This document shows positions 27,890 through 36,016 of a stretch of 64,000 nt of DNA, one piece after another. The first letter of the stretch is position 1; each line of letters starts with the position of its first letter. Under the pieces are notes generated by a model. The model was given only the letters and a program-made list of their open reading frames with translations, had not been told where the DNA came from and ran no database searches. The DNA comes from Catellatospora citrea. GTDB taxonomy: Bacteria > Actinomycetota > Actinomycetes > Mycobacteriales > Micromonosporaceae. The translations under genes were made by a program, and so were the position numbers. The stretch lies in the NCBI RefSeq assembly GCF_003610235.1, contig NZ_RAPR01000001.1:1364001-1428000 (forward strand). Reading direction: 5' to 3'.

Positions 27890-28650
27890 CGGTCACCATC
27901 CCGGACTGGACCGGCCAGGTCGCCGACGAGCAGCCGTACCCGCTGGTCTTCGCGACCGTCAGCGGCGCGCACCTGTACGGCTTCGCCTCGGTCGACTCCG
28001 ACGTGGACCTGCGCGGGGCGCACCTGCTGCCCGCCGCGGAGCTGGTCGGGCTGCGGGAGGGCCCGGCGACGATCAACCACATCGGCGACCGGCACGGCGT
28101 CGAACTGGACCTGGTCACCCACGACCTGGCCAAGTGCGCCAAACTGCTGCTCGGCCGCAGTGGCGACGTGCTGGAACAGGTCACCTCGCCGCTGGTGGTG
28201 CGCAGCACGCCGCTGCACGAGGAGTTGCTGTCGCTGGTGCCGGGCTGCCTCAACGCCGGGTACGCCGACCACTACCTGGGCTTCTCGATCTCGTCGGAGA
28301 AGCTGTTCGCGAGCACCGGCAAGCTCAAGCCCGCGCTGTACCTGCTGCGGGTGCTGGCGACCGGCCTGCACCTGATGCGCACCGGCGAGATCGTCGCCGA
28401 CCTGACCCTGCTGGCCGAGGACGCGAAACTGCCGTACGTGCCGGAGCTGATCGCGGCCAAGCGGCAGGGCGAGCACCGGCGGCTCGGCGTCGACCCCGGC
28501 CTGCCCGGCCCGGAGCAGATCCTGGCGGACGTCGAACGGCTGCGCGAGCAGCTCCGCGAGGCGAAGGCGACGACCGGGCTGCCCGCGCAGCCGACCGCGT
28601 ACGACGCACTGCACGACCTGGTCGTGCGAGCCCGGCTGGCCGCGCGCTGA
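27886..28650 (+). CDS. Predicted nucleotidyltransferase (COG3541-like), second copy
   Basis: A 254-residue protein with SGAHLYGFASVDSDVDLRGAH, the same Gly-Ser...D-x-D active-site pattern as the 25638 gene, and a similar helical second half (KPALYLLRVLATGLHLMRTGE). ATG overlaps the upstream TGA (ATGA). The two enzymes bracket a lipoprotein gene, so they probably arose by duplication or function as a pair. The substrate is unknown. Confidence 0.8.
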   Translation: MTVTIPDWTGQVADEQPYPLVFATVSGAHLYGFASVDSDVDLRGAHLLPAAELVGLREGPATINHIGDRHGVELDLVTHDLAKCAKLLLGRSGDVLEQVTSPLVVRSTPLHEELLSLVPGCLNAGYADHYLGFSISSEKLFASTGKLKPALYLLRVLATGLHLMRTGEIVADLTLLAEDAKLPYVPELIAAKRQGEHRRLGVDPGLPGPEQILADVERLREQLREAKATTGLPAQPTAYDALHDLVVRARLAAR

Positions 28651-28670
28651 ACACCCCTGAACAGCAAAGG

Positions 28671-28703
28671 GCCCGCCTGCGCCCCTGACCGGCGCAGGCG
28701 GGC
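28671..28703. terminator. 13-bp stem terminator between convergent genes
   Basis: GCCCGCCTGCGCC and GGCGCAGGCGGGC are perfect arms around a 7-nt loop, 20 bp after the nucleotidyltransferase stop and before the convergent small membrane-protein gene. Confidence 0.75.
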
Positions 28704-28734
28704 GTGCAAGGGCCCGCGCGAGGCGGGCCGGGTG

Positions 28735-28914
28735 TTACCGGCGGCGCCAGTTGCGGCCGCGCACCGCGGCGGCGAAACCGGCCAGGTGCAGCGCGACGAA
28801 CAGGAAGCCGAGCAGGGTCAGCGTGCCGACGGTGAACAGCGGCTCGACGCCCTCGCCGAGCAGGTCGAGCAGCAGGGCGAGCCCGAAGCAGATCGCGGCG
28901 ATGATGGCGAACAT
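28735..28914 (-). CDS. 59-aa two-span membrane protein
   Basis: Two hydrophobic segments (FAIIAAICFGLALLLDLL and LFTVGTLTLLGFLFVALHLA) are joined by a short acidic loop, with an Arg-rich C-terminal end (RGRNWRRR) predicted to be cytoplasmic. The ATG follows GGAG at good spacing, which supports a real gene. No family recognised. It converges with the nucleotidyltransferase operon. Confidence 0.65.
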   Translation of the reverse strand: MFAIIAAICFGLALLLDLLGEGVEPLFTVGTLTLLGFLFVALHLAGFAAAVRGRNWRRR

Positions 28915-28982
28915 CGAAACTCCAGTTATGTCAGAGGGGGTTGCCTGACACTGGGATGTCCACATGCGCATGAGCGCAAACC

Positions 28983-29951
28983 TCAGCGCAACGACACCAG
29001 CAGACGGCCCTGGTCGGTGACGGTGACCTGGGTGCCGAGTTCCGCGCAGGCCTTGCCGAACCGCCACCCGATCCACTCCGCCTCGTGCGGCATCGCCGGC
29101 CGGGTGCGGGTGAAGTCCAGCGCCAGCGGCACCGCCTCGACCGACACCGGCCCCTGCTCGTCGATGGTGACCTCGAACAGCAGCCCGAGATCGTTGCGCA
29201 GCCCGGGGTCGACGGCGTAGTCGTCGACGAAGTCGCCGAGGTCGTACAGCACCGGCCCGTGCACGCCGTGGAACACGTGCGCCGAGTGCCCCGCGACCAG
29301 CGTCGCCCCGGCCGCCAGCAGCTGCGTCGCGGCCTCGCGTACGTGCCCGACCGGGCCGCTGGTCATGTTCGGCCCCCAGTGCGGGGTCACCAGCGCCACG
29401 TCCACCTGCGCGGCCATCTCGCCGACCAGCGCGGTCAGCCAGTCCGGCACGCCGTGCCGCAGGTCGGCGAAGGCCACCCCGGGAGAGTCCTCGGTCGCCG
29501 CGAAGTCCTGCGGGTGGTCGGTGACGCCGAGCACGCCGACGCGTACGCCGCCCGCCTCCAGCAGCCGCCAGGCCCGCGCGCGCGCCTGGTCGGGGCCCGC
29601 GCCCACCACGGCGACCCCGACCCGGTCCAGGTGCTCCAGGGTGTCGGCGAGCGCGACCGGGCCGAAGTCCAGGGCGTGGTTGTTGGCGAGGGTCACGCAG
29701 TCCACGCCCAGCCACGCCAGCAGGCCCGCGGCGCGGGGCGGGGCGCGGAAGAAGAACGGCTTGCCGGGCGCGGGCCACGGCTCGCCGCGCTCGGAGATGC
29801 AGCACTCCAGGTTGACCACGCACAGGTCCGCGGCGGCGGTGAGCTGCTGCACCTGTTCGGCGAAGATCTCCTCGTACGCCGCGTGGCCGAGGGTGAGCCG
29901 GTCCCCCACGGACCGGCCGAGCATCGTGTCCCCCGCCAGCACGAGCTTCAC
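28983..29951 (-). CDS. CapA-family metallophosphatase-like protein
   Basis: A 322-residue PgsA/CapA (PGA_cap) domain. The metal-binding landmarks are LAGDTMLGR, NLECCIS, LANNHALDFG and the late HWGPN and AGHSAHVF histidines. CapA-type proteins take part in poly-gamma-glutamate capsule synthesis, but stand-alone actinobacterial members have no known product and lack capB/capC neighbours, as here. No signal peptide is seen, so it may be cytoplasmic. Start is GTG behind GAGGG. Confidence 0.87.
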   Translation of the reverse strand: MKLVLAGDTMLGRSVGDRLTLGHAAYEEIFAEQVQQLTAAADLCVVNLECCISERGEPWPAPGKPFFFRAPPRAAGLLAWLGVDCVTLANNHALDFGPVALADTLEHLDRVGVAVVGAGPDQARARAWRLLEAGGVRVGVLGVTDHPQDFAATEDSPGVAFADLRHGVPDWLTALVGEMAAQVDVALVTPHWGPNMTSGPVGHVREAATQLLAAGATLVAGHSAHVFHGVHGPVLYDLGDFVDDYAVDPGLRNDLGLLFEVTIDEQGPVSVEAVPLALDFTRTRPAMPHEAEWIGWRFGKACAELGTQVTVTDQGRLLVSLR

Positions 29952-30071
29952 GCCCTCATTGTGCTCCTGTCGCGATCTTGTGGACTCGCATAACCCTCGA
30001 AATCCGGCTGTTCGGACAAGATTCCTGACAGTGGGCGCGGCGAGGGATGATGGGGGCACAGGAGGGCGGCT

Positions 30072-31208
30072 ATGCGACCGACTCTGCGGTTGGGCAGCAT
30101 CGCGGGCATCCCGGTAGGCGTGCACTGGTCGGTATTTCTGATCATGCTGCTGCTGGGCCAGGGGCTGGCGACCGCCGTGCTGCCCGCGGGCGCGCCGGGC
30201 GGCTCCGCCGGGGTGTACTGGATCGTCGCGCTCGCGGTCACCGTGCTGTTCCTCGGCTCGCTGCTGGCGCACGAGCTCAGCCACGCGATCGTGGCCCGCC
30301 ACTACGGGGTGAGCGTCCGCCGGATCACCCTGTGGCTGCTCGGCGGCATGGCCGAGCTGGAGTCCGAGCCGCCGCACGCCCGCGCCGACCTGTTCGTCGC
30401 CCTGGCCGGACCGCTGGCCAGCCTCGGCGCGGCCGCCGTGTTCGGCGCGGCCGCCGGCGGCCTCTACCTGACCGGGGTCGCCCCGCTGGCCTGGGTCGCG
30501 CTGGCCTGGCTCGCCCTGGTCAACGCCGTGCTCGCGGTGTTCAACCTGCTGCCCGGCGCGCCCCTGGACGGCGGGCGGGTGCTGCGCGCGGCCCTGTGGT
30601 GGTGGCGCGGCGACCGGGCCTTCGCCGCCCGTACGGCCGCGCGGGCCGGCATGGTCGTCAGCATCCTGATGATCGCGGCCGGCACCCTGCAGGTGCTGTG
30701 GCTGGCCGACATCGGCGGCCTGTGGCTGGTGCTGCTCGGCTGGTTCCTGCTGTTCGCCGGCCAGGCCGAGCAGGCCGACGCCCGCCTGCGCACCGCCCTG
30801 TCCGGCGTCCTGGTCCGCGACGCGATGGTCCCGCCGCCCGTGGCCGGCTACGTCACCCAGCGCCTCGACGACTTCATCGCCGTCGCCGCCGCGCACCGCC
30901 CCGCCGACGCCTACCCCGTGCTCGACCCCGACGGTCGCCCCGCCGGCCTGGTCACCCTCTTCTCCCTGGCCCGCCTGAGCCCCGCCCAACGCACGGACAA
31001 GACCCTCCGCGACGTCCGCTTCCCCCTGGACCGCCTGACCGTCCTCTCCCCCGACGACCCCCTCGAACAAGCCGCCCGCCACATCCTCGCCACCCGCCTC
31101 CCCTGCCTCGTCATAGACCAAGGCACCCTCATCGGCCTGATAACCCCCACCGACCTCAACCGCACCATCGACATGCACACCCTGAGCGAAGGAAGGGCAC
31201 CTTCTTAG
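30072..31208 (+). CDS. Site-2 protease family (M50) with C-terminal CBS pair
   Basis: Six or so transmembrane segments hold the zinc site: HELSH near residue 71 and the partner motif [14 protein letters not shown] near residue 157. Residues about 250-370 form two CBS repeats, as in the Rip3-type actinobacterial intramembrane proteases. It probably cleaves a membrane anti-sigma factor or similar substrate, with CBS domains sensing nucleotides. ATG follows AGGAGGGC. The last codons (SEGRAPS) lie in a family-1 repeat, so the C-terminus seems to have been set by that element. Confidence 0.92.
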   Translation: MRPTLRLGSIAGIPVGVHWSVFLIMLLLGQGLATAVLPAGAPGGSAGVYWIVALAVTVLFLGSLLAHELSHAIVARHYGVSVRRITLWLLGGMAELESEPPHARADLFVALAGPLASLGAAAVFGAAAGGLYLTGVAPLAWVALAWLALVNAVLAVFNLLPGAPLDGGRVLRAALWWWRGDRAFAARTAARAGMVVSILMIAAGTLQVLWLADIGGLWLVLLGWFLLFAGQAEQADARLRTALSGVLVRDAMVPPPVAGYVTQRLDDFIAVAAAHRPADAYPVLDPDGRPAGLVTLFSLARLSPAQRTDKTLRDVRFPLDRLTVLSPDDPLEQAARHILATRLPCLVIDQGTLIGLITPTDLNRTIDMHTLSEGRAPS

Positions 31209-31234
31209 CGGTTTCCGTGGAGGAAGGGCACCTT
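31191..31234. repeat. Family-1 paired repeat, direct orientation
   Basis: GGAAGGGCACCTTC at 31191-31204 and GGAAGGGCACCTT at 31222-31234, 31 bp start to start. The first copy covers the last codons and stop of the protease gene. Each unit is itself a small dyad (AAGG/CCTT). Confidence 0.8.
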
Positions 31235-31332
31235 ATTAACCCCTCAACCCGGTTGAGCTGGGCATACGCATCGGCCGCGGGGCGGGTACGCGGCCCCGGC
31301 CGGATCTCGCCGTCCCACGCCGGAGCGGCTTG

Positions 31333-31362
31333 TTGCACATTCATGGCAACAGCGGCTACCTT
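31333..31362 (+). promoter_or_regulatory. Promoter for leaderless hypothetical gene
   Basis: -35 TTGCAC (31333-31338), an 18-bp spacer and -10 TACCTT (31357-31362), ending 7 nt before the GTG at 31370. Both boxes and spacing fit a housekeeping-sigma promoter. Confidence 0.55.
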
Positions 31363-31369
31363 GCGAAAC

Positions 31370-31840
31370 GTGTCGTCACCTGGTGTCGTCGTCGAGGCCG
31401 TCCTGCTCTCCGCGCAGGACGGCGGCCTGCGCTTCCGCCAGCGCCGCGCCGCGGTCACCGGCGGCGCGCACCCCGACGACGTCGCCCGGCAGCTCGCGGG
31501 CCTGTCCCCGTGCACCGACGGCGGGCTGCTGCACTCGACCTCGTGGCGGGTCGAGGACGGCGTCGTCGTGCTGACCTACGCCGCCCTGCCCGACCTGGAC
31601 CCGCGGCACACCCGGCCGGTGCGCGTCGACGCGATGACCTCCGGCCCGCATCCGCTGGCGCCCAGCCCCGCGACCGTGGACCTGGACGCCGTCGCCGCGC
31701 ACGCCTGCCGCCACCTCGCGATGCTGGCCGACACCGACGCCACCGTGGCGGCCACCACCCGGCTGCTGCCGCAGCTGTGGGAGCCGCTGCGCAAGCTCGT
31801 CCCGGTGCCCGCCGGCGCGCTGGCCGCGGTCCCGGTGTAA
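31370..31840 (+). CDS. Hypothetical protein, 156 aa
   Basis: I do not recognise the family. The product is soluble with no signal peptide. The N-terminal half is beta-rich (VVVEAVLLSAQDGGLRFRQR ... GVVVLTYAAL) with a faint NUDIX-like look but no NUDIX box. The C-terminal half is helical (HACRHLAMLADTD). The GTG start is preferred over an ATG at 31343 because a good promoter places the transcript start there. It converges with the GH13 gene. Confidence 0.6.
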   Translation: MSSPGVVVEAVLLSAQDGGLRFRQRRAAVTGGAHPDDVARQLAGLSPCTDGGLLHSTSWRVEDGVVVLTYAALPDLDPRHTRPVRVDAMTSGPHPLAPSPATVDLDAVAAHACRHLAMLADTDATVAATTRLLPQLWEPLRKLVPVPAGALAAVPV

Positions 31841-31900
31841 CCCGGACACGACCTCCACCCGATCAGGCGCCGGCAGGCATCAGCTCCGGTGACCGGCGGT

Positions 31901-33487
31901 TCAGGCAGCCGGGTCCAGCAGGAAGATCCCGTAGGAGAACGGGCCCGCGGTGACGCCCGCCCCGTCGGCCTCGACCCCGCGCACGTCGACCGGCCGGGCT
32001 CCGGCCAGGTTGGGCACGGGCACGGCGGCGGGCTCGCGGCGCGGGTGCACCACCACCAGGTGGGTGCCGCCGCGCACGTAGACGAACGGGTACCCGGCGT
32101 GCAGCACCTCCACCTCACCGCCGGTACGCAGCGCGGGCGTGTCCCGCCGCAGCGCGATCAGGCGGCGCACGGTGTGCAGCAGCGACCCGCTGTCGGCCCG
32201 CTGCCCGGCGACGTCCGGCCGGTCCGGCGACGGGTCGAGCGGCAGGTAGAACCGCTCGGCAGGCGCGGTGGAGAACCCGGCGCCGTCGCCACCGTCCCAC
32301 TGCATCGGCGTGCGCGACCCGGCCCGGTTGTACGTCTCGCCGAGCACGCTGCCCTCCTTGTCGGGCAGGCCGGGCACGTACCGCATGCCGATCTCGTCGC
32401 CGTAGTAGACGGTCGGCATCGTCGGCCAGGTGAACAGCAGCGCGAACGCGGGCGCGAGCTGGTCGCGGGTGCGCGGCCCGCAGGCCAGGCGCGAGAAGTC
32501 GTGATTGGAGCTGGGCAGCGCGATGTGCCCGGCCCCGCCGGCGGCGTCGACCGCCTGCCGCCACTCGGCCAGGAACTCCGCGACCGACCCCGCGCCCTCG
32601 GCGTCGAAGTAGCACGGGCCGTCGCCCCAGGCCGGGTCATGGGTGCCCGCCAGGTTGTTCCACAGCGAGCCGAACGCCCGTCCACGGAAGTGCAGGAAGA
32701 AGTCGGCGTGGAAGCCCGCGGCGACGGCGGCGGCCGGGTCGCTCCACTCCGACAGCAGCGCGGCGTCGGGATAGGAGCGGTCGAGCCAGGCCCGCATCTC
32801 GCGCCACAGCCGCGACGTCTCCACGAACCCGGGATCGTCCTTGACCAGCGAGGCCGCCATGTCGACCCGGAAGCCGGCGACCCCGCGGTCGAGCCAGTAC
32901 GCCATGATCTCGCGCAGCGCCGCCCGGTTGGCCTGCGGGCCCTCGGCGTCGACCGGCTGCCGCCACGGCTCGGCGGCGTCGAGGCGGGCGTAGCCGAAGT
33001 TCAGGGCAGGCTGGATGTCGAAGAAGTTCTGCAGGTAGTGGCCGGAGCGCGGGCCCGGCGACGGGACCCAGCCCGGCCGGCCCGCGACCTCGTCGCCGGC
33101 CCAGACGTACCGGTGGTCGGCGGCGTCGTCGCGCGAGCGCAGGAACCAGGGGTGCTGGTCGGAGGTGTGTCCGGCGACGAGGTCCAGCATGATCCGGATG
33201 CCGCGGGCGCGGGCGGCGTCGACGAGGCGCACCAGATCGTCGTTGGTCCCGTAGCGCGGCGCGACGGTGAGGTAGTCGGCCACGTCGTAGCCCGCGTCAC
33301 CGAACGGCGAGGCGAAGCACGGGCTGAACCAGACGGTGTTCACCCCGAGCCACTGCAGGTATTCCAGGCGCTGCTCGACGCCCGCGAAGTCGCCGATGCC
33401 GTCGCCGTCGGAGTCGGCGAAGGTCTGCGGATAGATCTGGTACAGCACGCTGTCGTTCAGCCAGGCCGGCCCCGAGCTCACGGTCAC
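31901..33487 (-). CDS. GH13 alpha-glucosidase / alpha-amylase family enzyme
   Basis: A 528-residue cytoplasmic GH13 enzyme. The four conserved regions are DLVAGHTSDQH, GFRVDMAASL (nucleophile Asp), ALLSEWSDP (acid/base Glu) and SSNHDF (transition-state Asp), followed by a C-terminal beta domain. The start SVLYQIYPQTFADSDGDGIGD is that of the oligo-1,6-glucosidase/trehalose-synthase side of GH13. Exact specificity is not readable. GTG start after GGGGAG. No signal peptide, so it acts on imported oligosaccharides. Confidence 0.9.
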   Translation of the reverse strand: MTVSSGPAWLNDSVLYQIYPQTFADSDGDGIGDFAGVEQRLEYLQWLGVNTVWFSPCFASPFGDAGYDVADYLTVAPRYGTNDDLVRLVDAARARGIRIMLDLVAGHTSDQHPWFLRSRDDAADHRYVWAGDEVAGRPGWVPSPGPRSGHYLQNFFDIQPALNFGYARLDAAEPWRQPVDAEGPQANRAALREIMAYWLDRGVAGFRVDMAASLVKDDPGFVETSRLWREMRAWLDRSYPDAALLSEWSDPAAAVAAGFHADFFLHFRGRAFGSLWNNLAGTHDPAWGDGPCYFDAEGAGSVAEFLAEWRQAVDAAGGAGHIALPSSNHDFSRLACGPRTRDQLAPAFALLFTWPTMPTVYYGDEIGMRYVPGLPDKEGSVLGETYNRAGSRTPMQWDGGDGAGFSTAPAERFYLPLDPSPDRPDVAGQRADSGSLLHTVRRLIALRRDTPALRTGGEVEVLHAGYPFVYVRGGTHLVVVHPRREPAAVPVPNLAGARPVDVRGVEADGAGVTAGPFSYGIFLLDPAA

Positions 33488-33633
33488 GGCGTCTCCCCGT
33501 TCGACATGTCCGGCGGCCCGCCCGCCGACGCGGCCACCCTACCGGCCGCGGCGAATCTGCGGATCCAGGACTACCGGCACCCCAATTCGGGTAGACAACG
33601 AAAGGACGACTAATCGGACCTTCGGGAGGAACC

Positions 33634-34272
33634 ATGAGCCAGACGGCGAGCACCACCCGCCAACGCAAGGCCACGACCCCGGCGAAGAAGGCGGCCAAGG
33701 CCACCAAGACCCTGGCCAAGACGACCGCCAAGACCGCCCCCAAGTCCGCGGTCAAGACCTCACCGGGCAAGAAGTCCATGCCGGCGGCCGCCGTGGGCCA
33801 GGACGCGATCGCGCTGCTGAAGGACGACCACAAGGTCGTCGAGAAGCTGTTCAAGGAGTTCGAGAAGGCCGGCGATGCCGCGTACGCCAAGAAGCGCAAG
33901 ATCGTCGACCAGGTGATCAGCGAGCTGACCACGCACGCGTACATCGAGGAGACCCTGTTCTACCCGACGGCGCGCAAGGCGGCTCCGGAGACCGGCGAGC
34001 ACGTGCTGGAAAGCGTCGAGGAGCACCACGTGGTGGCCTGGATGCTGTCCGAGCTGGCGGGCACCGACCCGCACGACGAGCGCTTCGACGCCAAGATGAC
34101 GGTGCTGATGGAGAACGTCCGCCACCACGTCAAGGAGGAGGAGCAGGAGTGGTTCCCGGAGGTCCGCAAGGCGATGAGCCGCGGTGACCTCAAGGAGCTG
34201 GGCGCGAAGATGGAGGCCGCCAAGAGCAAGGCCCCGTCCGACCCGCTGAAGCTGCGCAGCGCCAAGGCCTGA
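33634..34272 (+). CDS. Hemerythrin HHE-domain protein with Lys/Ala-rich basic tail
   Basis: Residues about 55-200 are a hemerythrin-like four-helix domain: LLKDDHKVVEKLF, THAYIEETLFYP, VEEHHVVAWM and VRHHVKEEEQEWFP supply the His and Glu ligands for a di-iron centre, probably binding O2 or NO. Residues 1-50 are an unusual KATTPAKKAAKATKTLAK-type tail rich in Lys, Ala, Thr and Pro, like histone H1 or mycobacterial HU tails. This suggests association with DNA or another polyanion (inference). ATG after GGGAGGAACC. A strong terminator follows. Confidence 0.9.
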   Translation: MSQTASTTRQRKATTPAKKAAKATKTLAKTTAKTAPKSAVKTSPGKKSMPAAAVGQDAIALLKDDHKVVEKLFKEFEKAGDAAYAKKRKIVDQVISELTTHAYIEETLFYPTARKAAPETGEHVLESVEEHHVVAWMLSELAGTDPHDERFDAKMTVLMENVRHHVKEEEQEWFPEVRKAMSRGDLKELGAKMEAAKSKAPSDPLKLRSAKA

Positions 34273-34281
34273 TCCCACCGA

Positions 34282-34319
34282 CCGCCGCCCCGGACCGCAC
34301 CCGCGGCCCGGGGCGGCGG
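34282..34319 (+). terminator. 12-bp GC stem after hemerythrin gene
   Basis: CCGCCGCCCCGG (34282-34293) and CCGGGGCGGCGG (34308-34319) are perfect arms around a 14-nt loop, 9 bp beyond the stop. Confidence 0.75.
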
Positions 34320-34368
34320 CGCTGTATCCGGGCCCGATGAGCCCAGCTCACTCCCAGGTCGGTGTCAA

Positions 34369-34413
34369 GAAGGTGCCCTTCCGCTACGCAGAGCGATGTG
34401 CAGGTGCCCTTCC
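34369..34413. repeat. Family-1 paired repeat overlapping a gene end
   Basis: GAAGGTGCCCTTCC (34369-34382) and AGGTGCCCTTCC (34402-34413) are direct copies of the reverse complement of the family-1 unit, 31 bp apart when aligned. The right copy covers the last codons of the DUF72 gene. Confidence 0.8.
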
Positions 34414-35130
34414 TTTCGAACGGGCCGTGAGGGCTTGGGCGTCGGTGACGGCGGCGGCGTGCGGGTCGTTGTTGAAGTAGACGTGGACGGGGGCGCCGGC
34501 GGGGAACGTGTCGGTGAGGCGGGTCAGCCAGGTGGCGAGGGCGGCGCGGCCGTAGCGGGGGCGGGGGTCGGCGCGGCCCTCGTGGAAGCGGAGGTAGCCG
34601 AAGTCGGTGGTGCGCCAGAGCGGGGTGATGGGGCGGCCCAGGCGGTCGGCCCAGCACAGGGCCGCGTGGTGGTGTTCCAGCACGGCGCGGATGTCGTCGG
34701 TCCACCAGGAGCGGTGGCGGGGCTCCACGGCGACGCGCACGTGCGGCGGGAAGCAGGCCAGCACGGCGGACAGCGCCTCGGGATCGGCGCGCAGGGTCGG
34801 TGGGAGCTGCAGCAGCACCGGGCCGAGGTGGTCGCCGAGCGCGCCTGCCACACCGAGGAAGCGGTCGACCGGCTCCCGCGGGTCGCGCAGCCGTTTGATG
34901 TGGGTGAGGTAGCGGCTCATCTTGACCGCCATCACGAAGCCGGCGGGCAGCTGCTCGCGCCACTGTGCGAAGGTCTCGCGCGGCGGCAGGCGATAGAAGA
35001 CGCTGTTGACCTCGACGGTCGGGAAGTGCTCGGCGTAATACCGCAGCCACAGGCGCTGCGGCAGGTCCGGGGGGTAGAACGGGCCGCGCCAGTCGGCGTA
35101 CTGCCAGCCGGACGTGCCGACGACGATCAC
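34384..35130 (-). CDS. DUF72 family TIM-barrel protein (YecE-like)
   Basis: The 248-residue product begins VGTSGWQYADWRGPFYP, continues VEVNSVFYRLP and VEPRHRSWW, and ends with VYFNNDPHAAAVTDA, all characteristic of DUF72. The fold is a TIM barrel; the biochemical role is unknown. The start is taken as GTG 35130 with TGGAAC upstream. The C-terminal SKGRAPAHRSA is encoded by a family-1 repeat, so the natural end of the family has probably been replaced. Confidence 0.85.
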   Translation of the reverse strand: MIVVGTSGWQYADWRGPFYPPDLPQRLWLRYYAEHFPTVEVNSVFYRLPPRETFAQWREQLPAGFVMAVKMSRYLTHIKRLRDPREPVDRFLGVAGALGDHLGPVLLQLPPTLRADPEALSAVLACFPPHVRVAVEPRHRSWWTDDIRAVLEHHHAALCWADRLGRPITPLWRTTDFGYLRFHEGRADPRPRYGRAALATWLTRLTDTFPAGAPVHVYFNNDPHAAAVTDAQALTARSKGRAPAHRSA

Positions 35131-35185
35131 CGTTCCAGTGTCACCCGGGACCGGCCAGGCCAAACCTTCGTGTGATCATCGAGCC

Positions 35186-35944
35186 GTGACGGTGACGAGT
35201 GTGCACGATCGCGACGAGCTGGCGCGGCTGCTGGGCGGCGATCCGGCACTGCACGCCTACCAGCTCGGCGATCTCGACGACTTCTTCTGGCCGTACACGT
35301 CCTGGTATCGCGACGGCGACGCGGTCGCGCTGGTCTACCACGGTGGCGGCATGCCCACCCTGCTCGCCTTCGACGACCGCCCGGGGGCGTCGCACGCGCT
35401 GCTGGCGGGCCTCGCGCCGCTGCTGCCGCGCCGCTTCTACGCCCACCTGTCACCCGGCGCCGAGCAGGTGCTGGGCGCGGACTTCGACGCCGCGCCGGGC
35501 GGTCCGCACCTGAAGATGGCGCTGACCGACCCGGCCGCGCTCGCCGCCCCGCTCGGGGACGTGCTGACCCCGGCCGACCTGCCGGAACTGCTGGCGCTCT
35601 ACGAGGTCGCCTACCCCGGCAACTGGTTCGACGCGCGGATGCTGGAGACCGGGCAGTACATCGGGGTGCGCCGCGACGGCGAGCTGCTGGCGGTGGCGGG
35701 CGTGCACGTGTGGTCGCCGAAGTACCGGGTGGCGGCGCTGGGCAACGTCACCACGCATCCGCGCGCTCGCGGTGAAGGGCTGGCCCGGGGTGCGGTGTCC
35801 GCGCTGTGCCGGCGGCTGCTGGACACCGTCGACCACGTGACCTTGAACGTCAAGGCCGACAACGCGGCCGCGTGTGCGCTGTACGACGGCCTCGGCTTCA
35901 CCCAGGCGGCCGAGTACGGCGAGTTCACCTTCACCGCTCGTTGA
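35186..35944 (+). CDS. GNAT family N-acetyltransferase
   Basis: 252 residues. The C-terminal half holds the acetyl-CoA fold: VTTHPRARGEGLARGAVSALCRRLL is the pyrophosphate-loop region and ADNAAACALYDGLGF the last motif. The N-terminal half resembles the FR47-like/GCN5-related duplicate fold. The acceptor is unknown. GTG 35186 is preferred as the start; the frame continues 72 bp upstream into the divergent DUF72 start region. Confidence 0.85.
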   Translation: MTVTSVHDRDELARLLGGDPALHAYQLGDLDDFFWPYTSWYRDGDAVALVYHGGGMPTLLAFDDRPGASHALLAGLAPLLPRRFYAHLSPGAEQVLGADFDAAPGGPHLKMALTDPAALAAPLGDVLTPADLPELLALYEVAYPGNWFDARMLETGQYIGVRRDGELLAVAGVHVWSPKYRVAALGNVTTHPRARGEGLARGAVSALCRRLLDTVDHVTLNVKADNAAACALYDGLGFTQAAEYGEFTFTAR

Positions 35945-36016
35945 CGGACGACGCCCCGGCTCCTACGCTCGACGCCGTCCGGTGATGTTGGATTTCGTTG
36001 GAACAGGTGGAATTCC

